64,000 nt of DNA from Psychrobacter sp. JCM 18901 (GTDB taxonomy: Bacteria > Pseudomonadota > Gammaproteobacteria > Pseudomonadales > Moraxellaceae). Positions 32,557 to 42,901 of this stretch are shown in pieces; the first letter of the stretch is position 1; every line of letters starts with the position of its first letter. The translations under genes and the position numbers were made by a program. Below the pieces are notes generated by a model. The model saw nothing but the letters and a program-made list of their open reading frames with translations, made no database searches and was not told the origin of the DNA. The DNA lies in NCBI RefSeq assembly GCF_000586435.1, contig NZ_BAWH01000005.1, positions 85,426 through 149,425 of the forward strand, read 5' to 3'.

Positions 32557-33281
32557 TTATACAAGATCTAAGAAATCGCTGATAAAGGCGTTGGCTGGCT
32601 GGTGTATCAGCTCCTCTGACGTGCCTACCTGCTCTACTCGGCCCTGATTCATCACAACGATCTCATCTGATACCGCACGTGCCTCTTCTTGATCGTGCGT
32701 TACCATGATACTGGTGATACCAAGCTCGTGGTGGATGTTTTTTTAGCCATGTGCGCAGCTCTTTACGGACTTTGGCATCTAGTGCACCAAACGGCTCATC
32801 TAGCAGCAACAGCTTTGGTTTGACAGCTAGTGCACGTGCTAATGCAATGCGCTGACGCTGGCCACCTGATAGCTGATGCGGATAAGCATTGGCAACTTGT
32901 GGTAGCTGTACGAGGTCTAAGAGCTCTGCCACACGCTTATTGATATCAGCTTTACTCGGGCGTTCGTTTTTTGGCAACAAGGTCAATCCAAAGGCTACAT
33001 TGTCCGCGATGTTCTTATGGCGAAACAGCGCATAATGCTGAAACATAAAGCCAATATGGCGCTTTTGGACTGGAGTATTGGTCACATCCAGCTCATCAAA
33101 CAATACCTGTCCAGAGTCAGCATACTCCAGACCCGCGATAATACGTAGCAAGGTGGTCTTACCGCAGCCTGATGGACCTAGTAACGTCGTCAATTTGCCA
33201 GTTGGCACGGTGATATTGATATTATCCAAAGCGGTAAAATTGCCGAATTTTTTTATTAACGTTGCGAATCTCAATGCTCAT
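32557..33281 (-). CDS. cysA: Sulfate ABC transporter ATP-binding protein CysA (short form), frameshifted
   Basis: Walker A is [15 protein letters not shown], the Q-loop lies in [12 protein letters not shown], the signature is [17 protein letters not shown] and Walker B is [12 protein letters not shown]. The start at 33281 gives MSIEIRNV, joined to [19 protein letters not shown] by shortening the T7 run near 33248. The T7 run at 32738-32744, read as six, gives [20 protein letters not shown] and then [11 protein letters not shown] with a stop at 32557. At about 241 residues it ends where most CysA proteins continue into a regulatory TOBE domain of roughly 100 residues. It energises sulfate/thiosulfate import through CysT and CysW. 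The gene order cysA-cysW-cysT-sbp on the minus strand supports the name. Confidence 0.88.
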
Positions 33282-33377
33282 AATCGTGTCTCTTATTATA
33301 TCTTTTGTCGTATCGTGGCAAGTAGCTGAGTAGCGACTGCATCCGTAGTATTAACATCATTTATTAGCTAATGGCAG

Positions 33378-34328
33378 TTATACCTTTCCAGTACTGTCCG
33401 CACTCGTCGATTCAGTAGTGACCGTTGCGTTAGCACTTACTGGCAGCTCAGGTGCACTGGCAAGCCGCTCAGACTTGGCAAATTTACGCTCTTGTATCTT
33501 GGTCATGACTTGCTGAATCAGTAGCGTCACCAAGGCCAATGCAGCCAATATGCTCGATAAGGCAAACGCAGCGGTAAAGTTATAATCGTTATAGGCAATC
33601 TCAACCAATAGCGGCATGGTGTTGGTCTCGCCGCGAATGTGACCAGATACCACGCTGACCGCACCAAACTCACCCATCGCGCGCGCATTGGTCAAAATCA
33701 AACCATATAGCAGTGCCCATTTGATATTAGGCAATGTCACATGCCAGAAGGTCTGCCAACCAGTCGCACCTAGCGTGAGCGCTGCTTGCTCTTCAGAGTC
33801 GCCTTGAGTCTGCATCAATGGGATCAGCTCACGCGCAACAAAAGGAAAGGTCACAAATAGCGTCGCCAAAATGATACCAGGCACTGCATATATCACTTGG
33901 AAACCCATACTCTCAAGCCAGCCGCCGATAGTAGAGTTCAGTCCAAACAGCAGCACAAACATCAAACCTGCAACCACTGGTGATACCGAAAATGGCAAAT
34001 CTAGTAAAGTGGTGACCAGCTGCTTACCTTTAAACTGATAGCGCGTGACCAACCATGCAATTGCAATGCCCATTACCATATTAATTGGCAAGACAATACC
34101 TGCCGTGATAAGCGTAAGCTTGATGGCTTGTAAGGCTTCAGGATCGACCAACGAGGCGATATATAACTGCCAGCCATTTTTAAAGGCTTCGTAAAACACA
34201 GCCAGTAATGGAATGACCAACATGACAATCATGAATAGCACTGCAATGGCAATAAAGGTGCGACGTATCCATGGCGTATCTTTGGTCGCGGCGTTGCTTT
34301 GGTAGTCGTAGCTATTAGATATTTGCAT
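33378..34328 (-). CDS. cysW: Sulfate ABC transporter permease CysW
   Basis: An intact 316-residue inner-membrane protein with about six helices. It has the CysW-like start of TM1 (FIAIAVLFMIVMLVIPLLAV), the central DLPFSVSPVVAGLMFVLLFG and the EAA-loop segment QAALTLGATGWQTFWHVTLP that contacts CysA. NARAMGEFGAVSVVSGHI is diagnostic of the sulfate permease family. It starts one base before the cysT stop, so the two are translationally coupled. A 97-base gap separates it from cysA. Confidence 0.93.
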   Translation of the reverse strand: MQISNSYDYQSNAATKDTPWIRRTFIAIAVLFMIVMLVIPLLAVFYEAFKNGWQLYIASLVDPEALQAIKLTLITAGIVLPINMVMGIAIAWLVTRYQFKGKQLVTTLLDLPFSVSPVVAGLMFVLLFGLNSTIGGWLESMGFQVIYAVPGIILATLFVTFPFVARELIPLMQTQGDSEEQAALTLGATGWQTFWHVTLPNIKWALLYGLILTNARAMGEFGAVSVVSGHIRGETNTMPLLVEIAYNDYNFTAAFALSSILAALALVTLLIQQVMTKIQERKFAKSERLASAPELPVSANATVTTESTSADSTGKV

Positions 34329-34329
34329 A

Positions 34330-35216
34330 TTAGCGAGCTCCTACACGGCGCGACAGTTTCCACTGCATGATATTAATGGTCAGCAAGATGACAAATGATA
34401 TGAGTAGCATAAATAGTGCAACCGCAGAAGCACCTTGAATATCAAACTGCTCAAGCTTACTGATAATGATGAGTGGCAAAATCTCAGACTGCATCGGAAT
34501 ATTACCCGCGATAAAGATAACTGAGCCATACTCACCAGTGGCACGAGCAAACATCATACCTGCACCCATTAGCAAAGCAGGTAACAACTCTGGCAAAATC
34601 ACTTTACGAAAAGTCGTCAAACGATTAGCGCCCAATACTGCAGCCGCTTCTTCAAACTCAACAGACAGCTCAGCAAGTACGGGCTGCACCGCACGGACAA
34701 TAAAGGGGAAGCTCACCACAACCAGTGCTAGCCAAATACCTATCGGCGTAAAGGCAACCTGAATATCGAACTTGGCAAACCATTGACCAATCAAACCATT
34801 AGGTGCATATAAAGTGGCAAGCGAGATACCTGTAACGGCCGTTGGTAGTGCAAATGGTAAATCAACCAAGGCATTAATCAGTGACTTACCCCAAAACTCA
34901 TAGCGGACAAGTACCCATGCGACCAATGTGCCAAATACCATATTGGTCAGCATCGCCAAAAACGACATCCATAAGCTTAGCTTGATAGCGGCAGTGACTT
35001 GCGGCTGGGTAATGGTTTCCCAAAAGCCCGTCCAACCCATCTGCGTCGTGGTATAGGCCATCATGGCAAACGGTAGCACCACCAATAACGACAAGCTAAA
35101 GACAGTAATACCCATGCTCAGACCGAACCCGGGTAGCACATTGCGCTGACGCAAACGGGTCAGCCAACCTTTTTTTTGTTGCCGGGCTTACTGGCAGAAG
35201 AAGATGTTGCACTCAT
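34330..35216 (-). CDS. cysT: Sulfate ABC transporter permease CysT, frameshifted near the start
   Basis: About 295 residues. The main frame starts in RQRNVLPGFGLSMGITVFSL. Reading the T8 run at 35170-35177 as seven extends it to MSATSSSASKPGNKKGWLTR, so the real start is at 35216. Features include DLPFALPTAVTGISLATLYA, the EAA loop EEAAAVLGANRLTTFRKVIL and the family block ARATGEYGSVIFIAGNIP. It forms the heterodimeric sulfate channel with CysW. The gap of about 220 bases to the upstream sulfate-binding protein gene carries no clear terminator. Confidence 0.9.
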
Positions 35217-35439
35217 AGTGATGTCCTATTGCCTAACTGATGGTACTTAGCGAGGGTGCTCACTGTAAGACCATTGTTACCATTGTTATCAAAATTATTA
35301 TTGGTCGGCTTATGATATAAAGGACATAGTGCGTACGACCATGTCCTTTACGGGGTGCTTCATGACTGACTGTACGATTAACTGAGTTAATCCGTTTCAG
35401 TGGTTAGCGCAGTAGCTGCTCTAAGTACTTAGCAAGTGA

Positions 35440-36535
35440 TTACTGAGGCGCGTTAATTGCCAATTGGTCAAATACACCGCCATCGCTGAAGTAAGTGCTC
35501 ATGATCTCATCCCACGTACCAAAGGCATCGTTCGGGCGGAAAGTCTCAACTGGCGGTAGTTTGTCACCGTTTTTGTCAAGCACGCTCTTAACGCTAGGAC
35601 GTAGATATAGATTGGCCGCTAGTTGCTGAGCAGGTTCACTCCATAAGTAATCAAGATACGCTTTGGCAGCGTCTGTAGTGCCTTTTTTTATCTGTTACCG
35701 TCTTCACAATTGCCACAGGGCTTTCTGATTTGATTGAGTATTTTGGATAAACGATGTCTACTTGACCCGCGCCAAAATCAGTTGCTGCAAGGTTGGCTTC
35801 GTTTTCAAACGTGACCAACACATCACCAATACCGCGCTGTACGAAAGTCGTTGTCGCGGCACGTCCGCCGTTTTCATAGACTTTGACATTTTTTTAGCAT
35901 GTCTTTTACGTAGCCTTTAGCTTTTGTTTCATCTTTATTAAAAGCATGTAGACCATAACCATAAGCACCCAAGAACGCATAACGACCGTTACCTGTCACT
36001 TTTGGATTGGCCATGACAATCTCAACACCGTCTTTGGTCAAATCTTCCCAGTCTTTGATGTTTTTTTGGATTGTCTTTACGTACCAAAAATACGATCGTA
36101 CTGGTAAACGGCACTGCGTTGTCTGGGAATTTGCTTTCCCAATCTGACTCAACCAAGCCTTTTTTTCTCAAGCAGCTCAATATCAGAGCCTTGGTTCATG
36201 GTAGCAACATCGGCTTGTAGACCGTTGGCAACAGACAATGCTTGCTTACTTGAGCCGCCATGTGATTGTTTGATTAAGATATTGCTGTTTGGGTTCTCAG
36301 CTTTGTAGTGCTCCACAAACAGAGGGTTGTAGTCTTTATAAAAGTCACGTGCCACATCGTATGAGACATTCAGTAGCTCGATATTTTGCCCTTCTGTCGT
36401 CGCTGAACCATCAGCTGCGGCCTCAGTAGTCTCACTGTTGCTACAGCCAGCTAGACCAAGAGTCAAAGCAACGCCAGCAATACTCAAGGCACTAAGAGTT
36501 TTACTTTTCTGTTGATAACGAGCTATGTCTGTCAT
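35440..36535 (-). CDS. Sulfate-binding lipoprotein (Sbp/CysP family), copy 1, heavily frameshifted
   Basis: The start [20 protein letters not shown] leads to a lipobox LAGC followed by Ser, so it is a lipid-anchored periplasmic receptor. Typical Sbp segments are [40 protein letters not shown] (sulfate-contacting Ser/Gly region) and [16 protein letters not shown] runs at about 35692, 35893, 36066 and 36165 each break the frame. Restored, the protein has about 365 residues and ends [10 protein letters not shown] at 35440. It hands sulfate or thiosulfate to CysTWA, encoded just downstream. It is a paralog of the gene at 36804-37931; the ligand could be sulfate for one and thiosulfate for the other. 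Confidence 0.87.
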
Positions 36536-36803
36536 AAATACCTCAAAGATGTCTGTTGTGTAATGCAAGTATGCTAACAGCGCCATCTTATTATGTTTAA
36601 TGATGAATATGCGTATGTTATTGCCAAAAGGGAATAACCAGTAAACAAAGCTAGATATATCAATAAGTTGTTAAAAGAATCTGTATGTATAACTGACTGT
36701 TTGTTTATTGATGGTTTTAATACTGGCATGCGCCCTATCTATCTTGTCCGCGTTTCATTGAAAGCGGCTAAGATAGATAGTTCTATAAACTGAGAATTAA
36801 CGA

Positions 36804-37931
36804 CTAATTCGTGGTTGCCAGCTGATCAAAGCGGCCGCCATCTACAAAGAAAGCATCCATAATCTCTGCCCATGAGCCAAACACAGCCACAGGTTCAAAC
36901 GTTTCAATATCAGGCAAAGTATCTTTGTGAGCAGCTAGGATTTTCTCATCACTTGGACGCATATACATTTTTGCCATGAGCTCTTGGGCAGGCTTATCCC
37001 ATAAGCCTTTTAGATAAGTACCAGCCGCTTCCGTCTTACCGGATTTCTCAGTCACTGCCGTTACGACCGCTACTGGGTTGGCAATCGTAATCGAATAGCT
37101 CGGGTATACAATATCAACGTTACCCTTTGCAAATTGCTGGGCAGTCAAATGTGCTTCGTTTTCGGTCGTGATCAACACATCACCTAGACCACGCTGAGTA
37201 AAACTTGTCGTCGCAGCGCGTGCGCCATTGTCATAAGTAACCACGTTTGCCAGCAGCTTTTTGATAAAATCATTGGTTTTTACAGGGTTTTCATTACTGC
37301 TTTCTTTGAATTGGTGCAAGCCATAACCATAAGCACCCAAGAAGGCATAACGCGCCGTGCCACTGGTTTTCGGGTTCGGGATGACCACATCGATATCATT
37401 ACGTGCCAAATCTGACCAGTCTTTGATATTTTTTGGATTACCGGCGCGAACCAGTAGCACCATGGTGCTGGTGTACGGCACGGCATTATTTGGTAGTGCT
37501 TGTTGCCAGTCAGCAGCGACCAAGCCTTTCTCCACCAACAGATTCATATCGCTCTCTTGGTTAAAGGTCACTACATCGGCTTGTAGACCATTGGCGACAG
37601 AGAGCGCCTGCTTACTAGAGCCGCCATGTGATTGATTGATATTTACTTTGCTATTTGGGTGAGTCTTCTGATAGTCGGTACTGAATAAAGTGTTGTAGTC
37701 TTTATAAAAGTCGCGAGACACATCATAGGAGACGTTGAGTAGATTGACATCCTGTGTCCCGCCACTTGCATTATTCGTCGCGTCATTTTGCGTCGCTTCT
37801 GTTGGACTGCAGCCTGTCATTATCATCGCTGCTGCGAGCATGCCGCTGGTGGCAAGTACACGCGCTTTTACAGGCTTATTATTAGTTGATTGAATGCTAG
37901 CAATGCTGATTTGTTGGAATTTTTTTTGCAT
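36804..37931 (-). CDS. Sulfate-binding lipoprotein (Sbp/CysP family), copy 2
   Basis: An intact 375-residue protein. The leader ends LAAAMIMTGCSP, a lipobox with Cys41, followed by a Gln/Asn/Thr-rich linker. The mature part starts [20 protein letters not shown] and has [20 protein letters not shown], the same block as copy 1, then [16 protein letters not shown] and RGLGDVLITTENEAHL. It is the first gene of a minus-strand series reaching cysA, 268 bases ahead of copy 1. The tandem paralogs suggest duplication and possibly split specificity for sulfate and thiosulfate. Confidence 0.92.
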   Translation of the reverse strand: MQKKFQQISIASIQSTNNKPVKARVLATSGMLAAAMIMTGCSPTEATQNDATNNASGGTQDVNLLNVSYDVSRDFYKDYNTLFSTDYQKTHPNSKVNINQSHGGSSKQALSVANGLQADVVTFNQESDMNLLVEKGLVAADWQQALPNNAVPYTSTMVLLVRAGNPKNIKDWSDLARNDIDVVIPNPKTSGTARYAFLGAYGYGLHQFKESSNENPVKTNDFIKKLLANVVTYDNGARAATTSFTQRGLGDVLITTENEAHLTAQQFAKGNVDIVYPSYSITIANPVAVVTAVTEKSGKTEAAGTYLKGLWDKPAQELMAKMYMRPSDEKILAAHKDTLPDIETFEPVAVFGSWAEIMDAFFVDGGRFDQLATTN

Positions 37932-38291
37932 GATGCTCTCGATAAAGGTATTAGAAGCGTTTTGTCAAAATCTTGACCATCATCACAGAGCCTACAATCT
38001 TTTGAGTTCGGTTGTCGGGATGATGCAAGCTATGCTAGCAGCATAAATAGCAAACGCTTAGTGACGAATTAGCTTATCGACTAGTGAAGTTGGCATAAGT
38101 GGGGCTAGCAATCGTTTTACAGCATCAAGCATAAAACGAGGTAAATAACTGCTGGCAGGTTTATTAAGTAGACTATGATTTGGGTAGGCTGTACCATTAT
38201 TTGTACGTTATGAAGTTTGCTGTATCAATGATACTTTCATCATCTCGCTACTATGCAAACCTTACCCTCCTACTTGACCAAAGGCCCTTAT
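37932..38291. other. Intergenic region between divergent sbp copy 2 and a lipoprotein gene
   Basis: About 360 bases with no credible ORF. It should hold the promoter of the sulfate-uptake genes. No clear CysB site or hairpin was identified by eye. Confidence 0.35.
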
Positions 38292-38834
38292 ATGAATACT
38301 TCATACCGTCAATTTCGTTCTATTGTAGGGCTAATAATGATGACCTCTACCCTAGCTGCTTTAACAGGCTGTAATAGTATGTCGCCTACGGTGAATAGTG
38401 ATAGTCACAGCGCTGTTAAAATAGTCACTAGTGGAACACTAGCCATGCCAGTGAGTAACAACAATATTCTTGGAGACAAGGTTTCAGCGGATTACGCTAC
38501 TGCCGACTACGACAAACGAGCACAAGGCTATGATTGGTTGGCGTGATGGTACGAGCAGATGGTGATCGACAGATTGACATTAAAGTTCGCTCACGCAGCG
38601 ATATCAAAAAACCTACTTGTCATTTCGATGGTAAGGCAACACTCATGGGACAAGATACTGCTCACGGTACGATTTTTCAGGCAAAGGTAAATGACAGTAC
38701 GGCTTTTTTTCCAATTTAAGGGTGACACTCTCGTCATCGACAGCTCAGATAAATATGCACTGAACTATTTTTGCTCAGGTGGTGGCTCTCTTGCTGGAGA
38801 ATATAAAAAGCTGGCAGCAGGTTTAGATATTTAA
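38292..38834 (+). CDS. Hypothetical lipoprotein, frameshifted
   Basis: I do not recognise the family. The start MNTSYRQFRSIVGLIMMTST leads to a lipobox LTGC followed by Asn, so it should be a lipid-anchored envelope protein of about 180 residues. The frame changes near 38535, where GYDWLA joins VMVRADGDRQIDIKVRSRSD. It changes again at the T run 38703-38710, where FFQFKGDTLVIDSSDKYALN follows, ending KLAAGLDI. The mature part looks beta-rich with two late Cys (TCHFDG, YFCSGGG) that could form a disulfide. It sits alone between the sulfate-uptake and sat genes. Confidence 0.68.
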
Positions 38835-38890
38835 GAGACAGCGCTAGTATGCGTTAAGTTGTTTTCCATTTTAAAAATAGTGATAAAAAC

Positions 38891-38926
38891 AAAAAGGTGC
38901 CAGACCATAAGTCTGACACCTTTTTT
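38891..38926. terminator. Bidirectional terminator between the lipoprotein gene and sat
   Basis: GGTGCCAGAC and GTCTGACACC pair with one mismatch, bounded by A5 and T6, between two convergent genes. Confidence 0.85.
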
Positions 38927-38968
38927 ACGACTGGCTTAATACAAGTTTTTTATACTGATGATGAGTCT

Positions 38969-40231
38969 TTATACAGCAGATGCACCCGTTAGTTTCACCT
39001 CAGCACGCTCTTCTTTTGCAATGCCGGCATAGTAGTCACGCAAAATCTGTAATACTTCTGGACGGCTAAAGTTATCTGGTACATCTTCGTCTTCTGATAG
39101 TGCTTTACGCAGCTTAGTACCTGACACTTTAACGTGCTCAGAGGCGTCATGCGGGCAAGTCTTATCAGAGGCCATCGCATTACAAGCATTACACCAGAAC
39201 GTCCAGCCAATTTTGAGCGGCTGAGTGATAAGGTCGTCTTTACCAACATGTTCAAAAATCGTTTGCGCATCAAACGCACCATAGTAATCGCCAACACCAG
39301 CATGATCACGACCGACAATCAGATGGCTACAGCCATAGTTTTGACGGAATAGTGCATGTAGTAACGCTTCACGTGGGCCAGCATAGCGCATATCCAACGG
39401 ATAGCCTGCTTGGATAACAGTATCTTGTCTAAAGTAGTTATCAATTAACGTTTTAATAGCTTCTTGACGGACTTCTGCTGGGATATCGCCAGGTTTCAAT
39501 GCGCCTAATAATGAATGAATCAATACACCATCACAGATTTCAATCGCAATCTTGGCCAGATATTCATGTGAGCGGTGCATTGGATTACGCGTTTGGAATG
39601 CCGCCACTGTTTTCCAGCCTTTAGCATCCAAAATTGCGCGCGTTTCTGCTGGCGTTTTGTAGATTTCTGGATATAACGTTGGGAACTCACCTTCGCTAAG
39701 TACTTCAACACTACCGGCAATATTGACGGCTTCTTGGTTTAATACTTGCTGAACACCTGGATGCTCTGAATCCGTGGTCGTAAATACTTGCTGACACTCG
39801 TGCTCTTTATCGATGGTATAAGTCTCTTCTACCGTCAAGATACCCATGACTTCACCATCTTGAGCGACCAATGCTACTTTGTCACCTTGACTCAAACTAT
39901 CCGCAGTTTCTTTTGGCGCAGACAAAGTGATAGGAATTGGCCAAAACAAGCCAGCGTTTTCACCGCTTTGCAGACGCATGTTGTCTACCACGCCCTGCCA
40001 GTCCGCTTGATTCATAAAACCATTTAACGGAGTAAAACCACCAATACCGAACATGATTAAATCACCACGCTCACGTGAGCTTAGAGTGATGGTCGGCAAT
40101 GTGCTGGCAAGCTCTAATGCTTGATCACGTGCTGCACCGTTTAATAATAGTGGCTTAAGCTCTGCACTACCATGTGGTGGAACCAGCTTTGATTTGAATT
40201 GTGATTGGGTTTGGCTTTGAGTTTGAGACAT
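38969..40231 (-). CDS. sat: ATP sulfurylase (Sat, homomeric sulfate adenylyltransferase)
   Basis: 420 residues from the start [20 protein letters not shown] at 40231; the upstream in-frame Met at 40288 lacks family support. It converts sulfate and ATP to APS and pyrophosphate, the first step of sulfate assimilation. The nucleotide-binding motif is [18 protein letters not shown] (QxRNPxHxxHE) and the second active-site block is [36 protein letters not shown] holds three Cys, suggesting a metal site as in some Sat enzymes, and is followed by [11 protein letters not shown]. This is the single-chain Sat type, not CysDN. It diverges from cysI and belongs to the sulfur block. Confidence 0.93.
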   Translation of the reverse strand: MSQTQSQTQSQFKSKLVPPHGSAELKPLLLNGAARDQALELASTLPTITLSSRERGDLIMFGIGGFTPLNGFMNQADWQGVVDNMRLQSGENAGLFWPIPITLSAPKETADSLSQGDKVALVAQDGEVMGILTVEETYTIDKEHECQQVFTTTDSEHPGVQQVLNQEAVNIAGSVEVLSEGEFPTLYPEIYKTPAETRAILDAKGWKTVAAFQTRNPMHRSHEYLAKIAIEICDGVLIHSLLGALKPGDIPAEVRQEAIKTLIDNYFRQDTVIQAGYPLDMRYAGPREALLHALFRQNYGCSHLIVGRDHAGVGDYYGAFDAQTIFEHVGKDDLITQPLKIGWTFWCNACNAMASDKTCPHDASEHVKVSGTKLRKALSEDEDVPDNFSRPEVLQILRDYYAGIAKEERAEVKLTGASAV

Positions 40232-40574
40232 ATAGTTATTAAAACCTCTTATAAAAAGAATGGTTGGAAGAGATGAGCAAAAATGCAAAAGCGATTAAAT
40301 GTACAAAACTGAGAAGAAAGCCGTCGCTAGATAATAAGTAGCGTACTAGCGACTGGGCATTAAATTTGATACGCATAGGCTACCTAACTTTCGTTATGAA
40401 AATTTATGCTGTGTTTGGATATGGATATGTCTGAAAGGAATTTATGTTTCTGGCTACAAGCTTATATGATGTATAGCTGAATTATTTACATTGCGAACGG
40501 CAATAAAACCTATTACACACGCAAATCATTTTCGTCGCTGATTTTAAGATTAAAAACAAAACTGAGATTACGTC
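40232..40574. other. Divergent promoter region of sat and cysI
   Basis: About 340 bases with no ORF. Both sulfur-assimilation promoters must lie here, so it is the natural place for CysB-type control. I saw only a weak palindrome, ATTGC-GAACG-GCAAT, near 40491-40505 and no convincing boxes. Confidence 0.4.
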
Positions 40575-42259
40575 ATGTATCAATATAATTACGCTAACCA
40601 GACTTTGGTAGAGGAACGAGTTGCCCAATTTCGCGACCAAACCGAACGGTTTTTGGCAGGCGAGCTGCCAGAAGAGCAATTTTTGCCGCTGCGTTTGCAG
40701 AACGGTCTTTATATCCAGCGTTATGCGCCTATGCTCCGTATCGCCATTCCTTACGGCTTGCTTGCCAGCTATCAGCTACGCAAATTGGCTGAGATTACCC
40801 GTAAGTATGATAAAGGCTATGCACATGACCACCCGTACCAATATGCAGCTGAACTGGCCAAAACTTGAAGAAGTGCCAGATATTTTGGCGGAGCTGGCAT
40901 CGGTACAGATGCATGCCATCCAAACCTCAGGTAACTGTATCCGTAATACGACAACGGATCCTTATGCGGGTATCCATAAAGAAGAGATTGCCGATCCACG
41001 TCCTTATTGTGAGATTATCCGTCAGTGGTCAACCTTTCATCCTGAGTTTGCCTTTTTACCGCGCAAATTTAAGATTGCCGTCATTGGTACCGCCAATGAT
41101 CGGGCAGCGACGCAGGTGCATGATATCGGACTGCATTTAAAAACCAATGAAGAAGGCGAGCTTGGCTTTGAAGTGATCGTTGGTGGTGGCTTAGGACGTA
41201 CGCCAGTGATTGGCAAAACCATTAATAAATTTTTACCACGCCATCATTTACTCAGCTATTTAGATGCGATTTTGCGCGTCTATAATCTGCATGGTCGCCG
41301 CGATAATAAATTCAAAGCGCGTATCAAAATATTAGTCGAGAGCATGGGCGGTCCTGCCTTTGCTAAACTGGTCGACGCTGAATGGGAAGCACACACCAAA
41401 GATGGCTCATTAACTCTAACCGATGCCAACTTTGACAAAGCCAGTAGTTATTTTACCGAACCTGATTATCTAAGCTTTGATGCGCTCCAAGTACAGTCGG
41501 ACTTGCAGCAGCAATTAAACGCTGATAAAGACTTTGCCAATTGGTATAACCAAAATACGGTCGCCCATAAAATCGCAGGTTATCGCGCCGTGGTGATTTC
41601 GTTAAAAGCAGGGTTGGTCAATGGTAAGTACGTGCCTTCAGGTGATATCAGTGAGTCGCAAATGGACGCCCTCGCCGACCTCGCTGATGAACATAGCTTT
41701 GGTGAATTGCGTGGCACCTATCAGCAAAATCTGGTTTTCGCTGATGTACAAACCAATGAGCTTTATGAATTGTGGCAGCAGCTATCAGAATTGCATTTAG
41801 CGCGCGCAAACATCAACACCCTAACGGATATGATTGTCTGCCCAGGTTGGGACTACTGCTCGCTTGCCAATGCAACGACGCATAACATCGCTGAACAAAT
41901 CGAAAAGCAGTTTGATGATTTAGATTACTTGTATGATCTTGGTGATATTCGCCTAAACATGTCAGGCTGCATGAATGCTTGCGCCCATCATCACACAGGT
42001 GATATCGGCATCTTGGGTGTGGACAAAAAAAGGCGAGCACTGGTATCAGATTAGCCTTGGCGGTAACTCTAGTAATGACGCCAAATTGGGCAAAATCTTA
42101 GGAAAAGCGGTGCCAGCGGATGATGTGGCCAGCACGCTACAAACCATTTTAGATGTGTATCTCGATATACGCGGCACTAACGAACAAGATGTTGAGGGTT
42201 TTGGTGACGTGATTGACCGCGTTGGTATCGCCCCCTTTAAGGAGAAGGTCTATGGCTAA
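40575..42259 (+). CDS. cysI: Sulfite reductase hemoprotein (siroheme/[4Fe-4S], CysI-like), frameshifted
   Basis: About 561 residues, starting MYQYNYANQTLVEERVAQFR. It reduces sulfite to sulfide with six electrons. The cluster/siroheme ligands are in IVCPGWDYCSLA and MSGCMNACAHHH (Cys-x5-Cys and Cys-x3-Cys). The substrate-side segments TSGNCIRNTTTDPYAG and FKIAVIGTANDRAATQVHDI fit the short SIR family. The frame shifts near 40830, where GYA should run into HFTTRTNMQLNWPKLEE, and at the A7 run near 42026, where VDKKGEHWYQISLGG continues to the stop at 42259. No CysJ flavoprotein is in the window, so the electron donor (ferredoxin or elsewhere) is unknown. It overlaps the DUF934 gene by 8 bases. 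Confidence 0.9.
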
Positions 42260-42881
42260 TCATCATGTGCTTGATAGCCATGGCGCAGACATCAGTGGCG
42301 AAGATACTTGGCAAGCGCTAGCGACAGCGCAGCTGCCTGACGGTATCGCGTTATCAAGCCTGACCTTGCTTGAGCTGTTACACAAACAAGAAAAAGTTGA
42401 TGTACTTGTCCCACTAGCAGATTTATTAAATGCTGATGGCAAACTGGCAAACGGTTTGCTAGAGCAAGTATTGGATATCTTCAAGCAGCACAGCAGCCGA
42501 TTGGGTGTGTGGATCACATCCAACACCGATGCTGATGATCTGCCTGATGTAAAAGACTTTTTATTGACGCAAGACTTGATCGTCATTCATGTCCCAAGTT
42601 TTGTAGACGGTCGCGGTTTTAGTTTTGCACAGACCCTGCGTCAGCTTGGTTATGAAGGTGATATTCGCATGGCAGGCGCGTTTGGTCGTGATCAAATCGC
42701 TTATTTGCTGCGCGCTGGTGCGACCAGCTTTGTACTCAATGAGCATGATGCTAAATCTGATATTAGCCAAGCCTTCACTGCCCTAGCCAGTAGCTATGAT
42801 GGTCGAGACGCTTCAGCATTACCGATGTTCTCAAAAAAACTGATTTTATTATTCACTATCAAATCGCTATTTTTATATTAA
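42252..42881 (+). CDS. DUF934 family protein (sulfur-assimilation accessory)
   Basis: About 209 residues, starting MANHHVLDSHGADISGEDTW inside the end of cysI (ATGGCTAA overlap). DUF934 genes almost always follow a sulfite reductase gene of this type, and their exact role is not established. The core reads RLGVWITSNTDADDLPD, then PSFVDGRGFSFAQTLRQLGY and RMAGAFGRDQIAYLLRAGAT, a pattern typical of the family. The C-terminus is uncertain: after an A7 run near 42834 the current frame adds a hydrophobic, unlike-family tail to 42881, so a frameshift there is likely and the true end may be some residues earlier or later. Confidence 0.85.
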   Translation: MANHHVLDSHGADISGEDTWQALATAQLPDGIALSSLTLLELLHKQEKVDVLVPLADLLNADGKLANGLLEQVLDIFKQHSSRLGVWITSNTDADDLPDVKDFLLTQDLIVIHVPSFVDGRGFSFAQTLRQLGYEGDIRMAGAFGRDQIAYLLRAGATSFVLNEHDAKSDISQAFTALASSYDGRDASALPMFSKKLILLFTIKSLFLY

Positions 42882-42901
42882 CAATTATTAAGGAATGTAT
42901 T

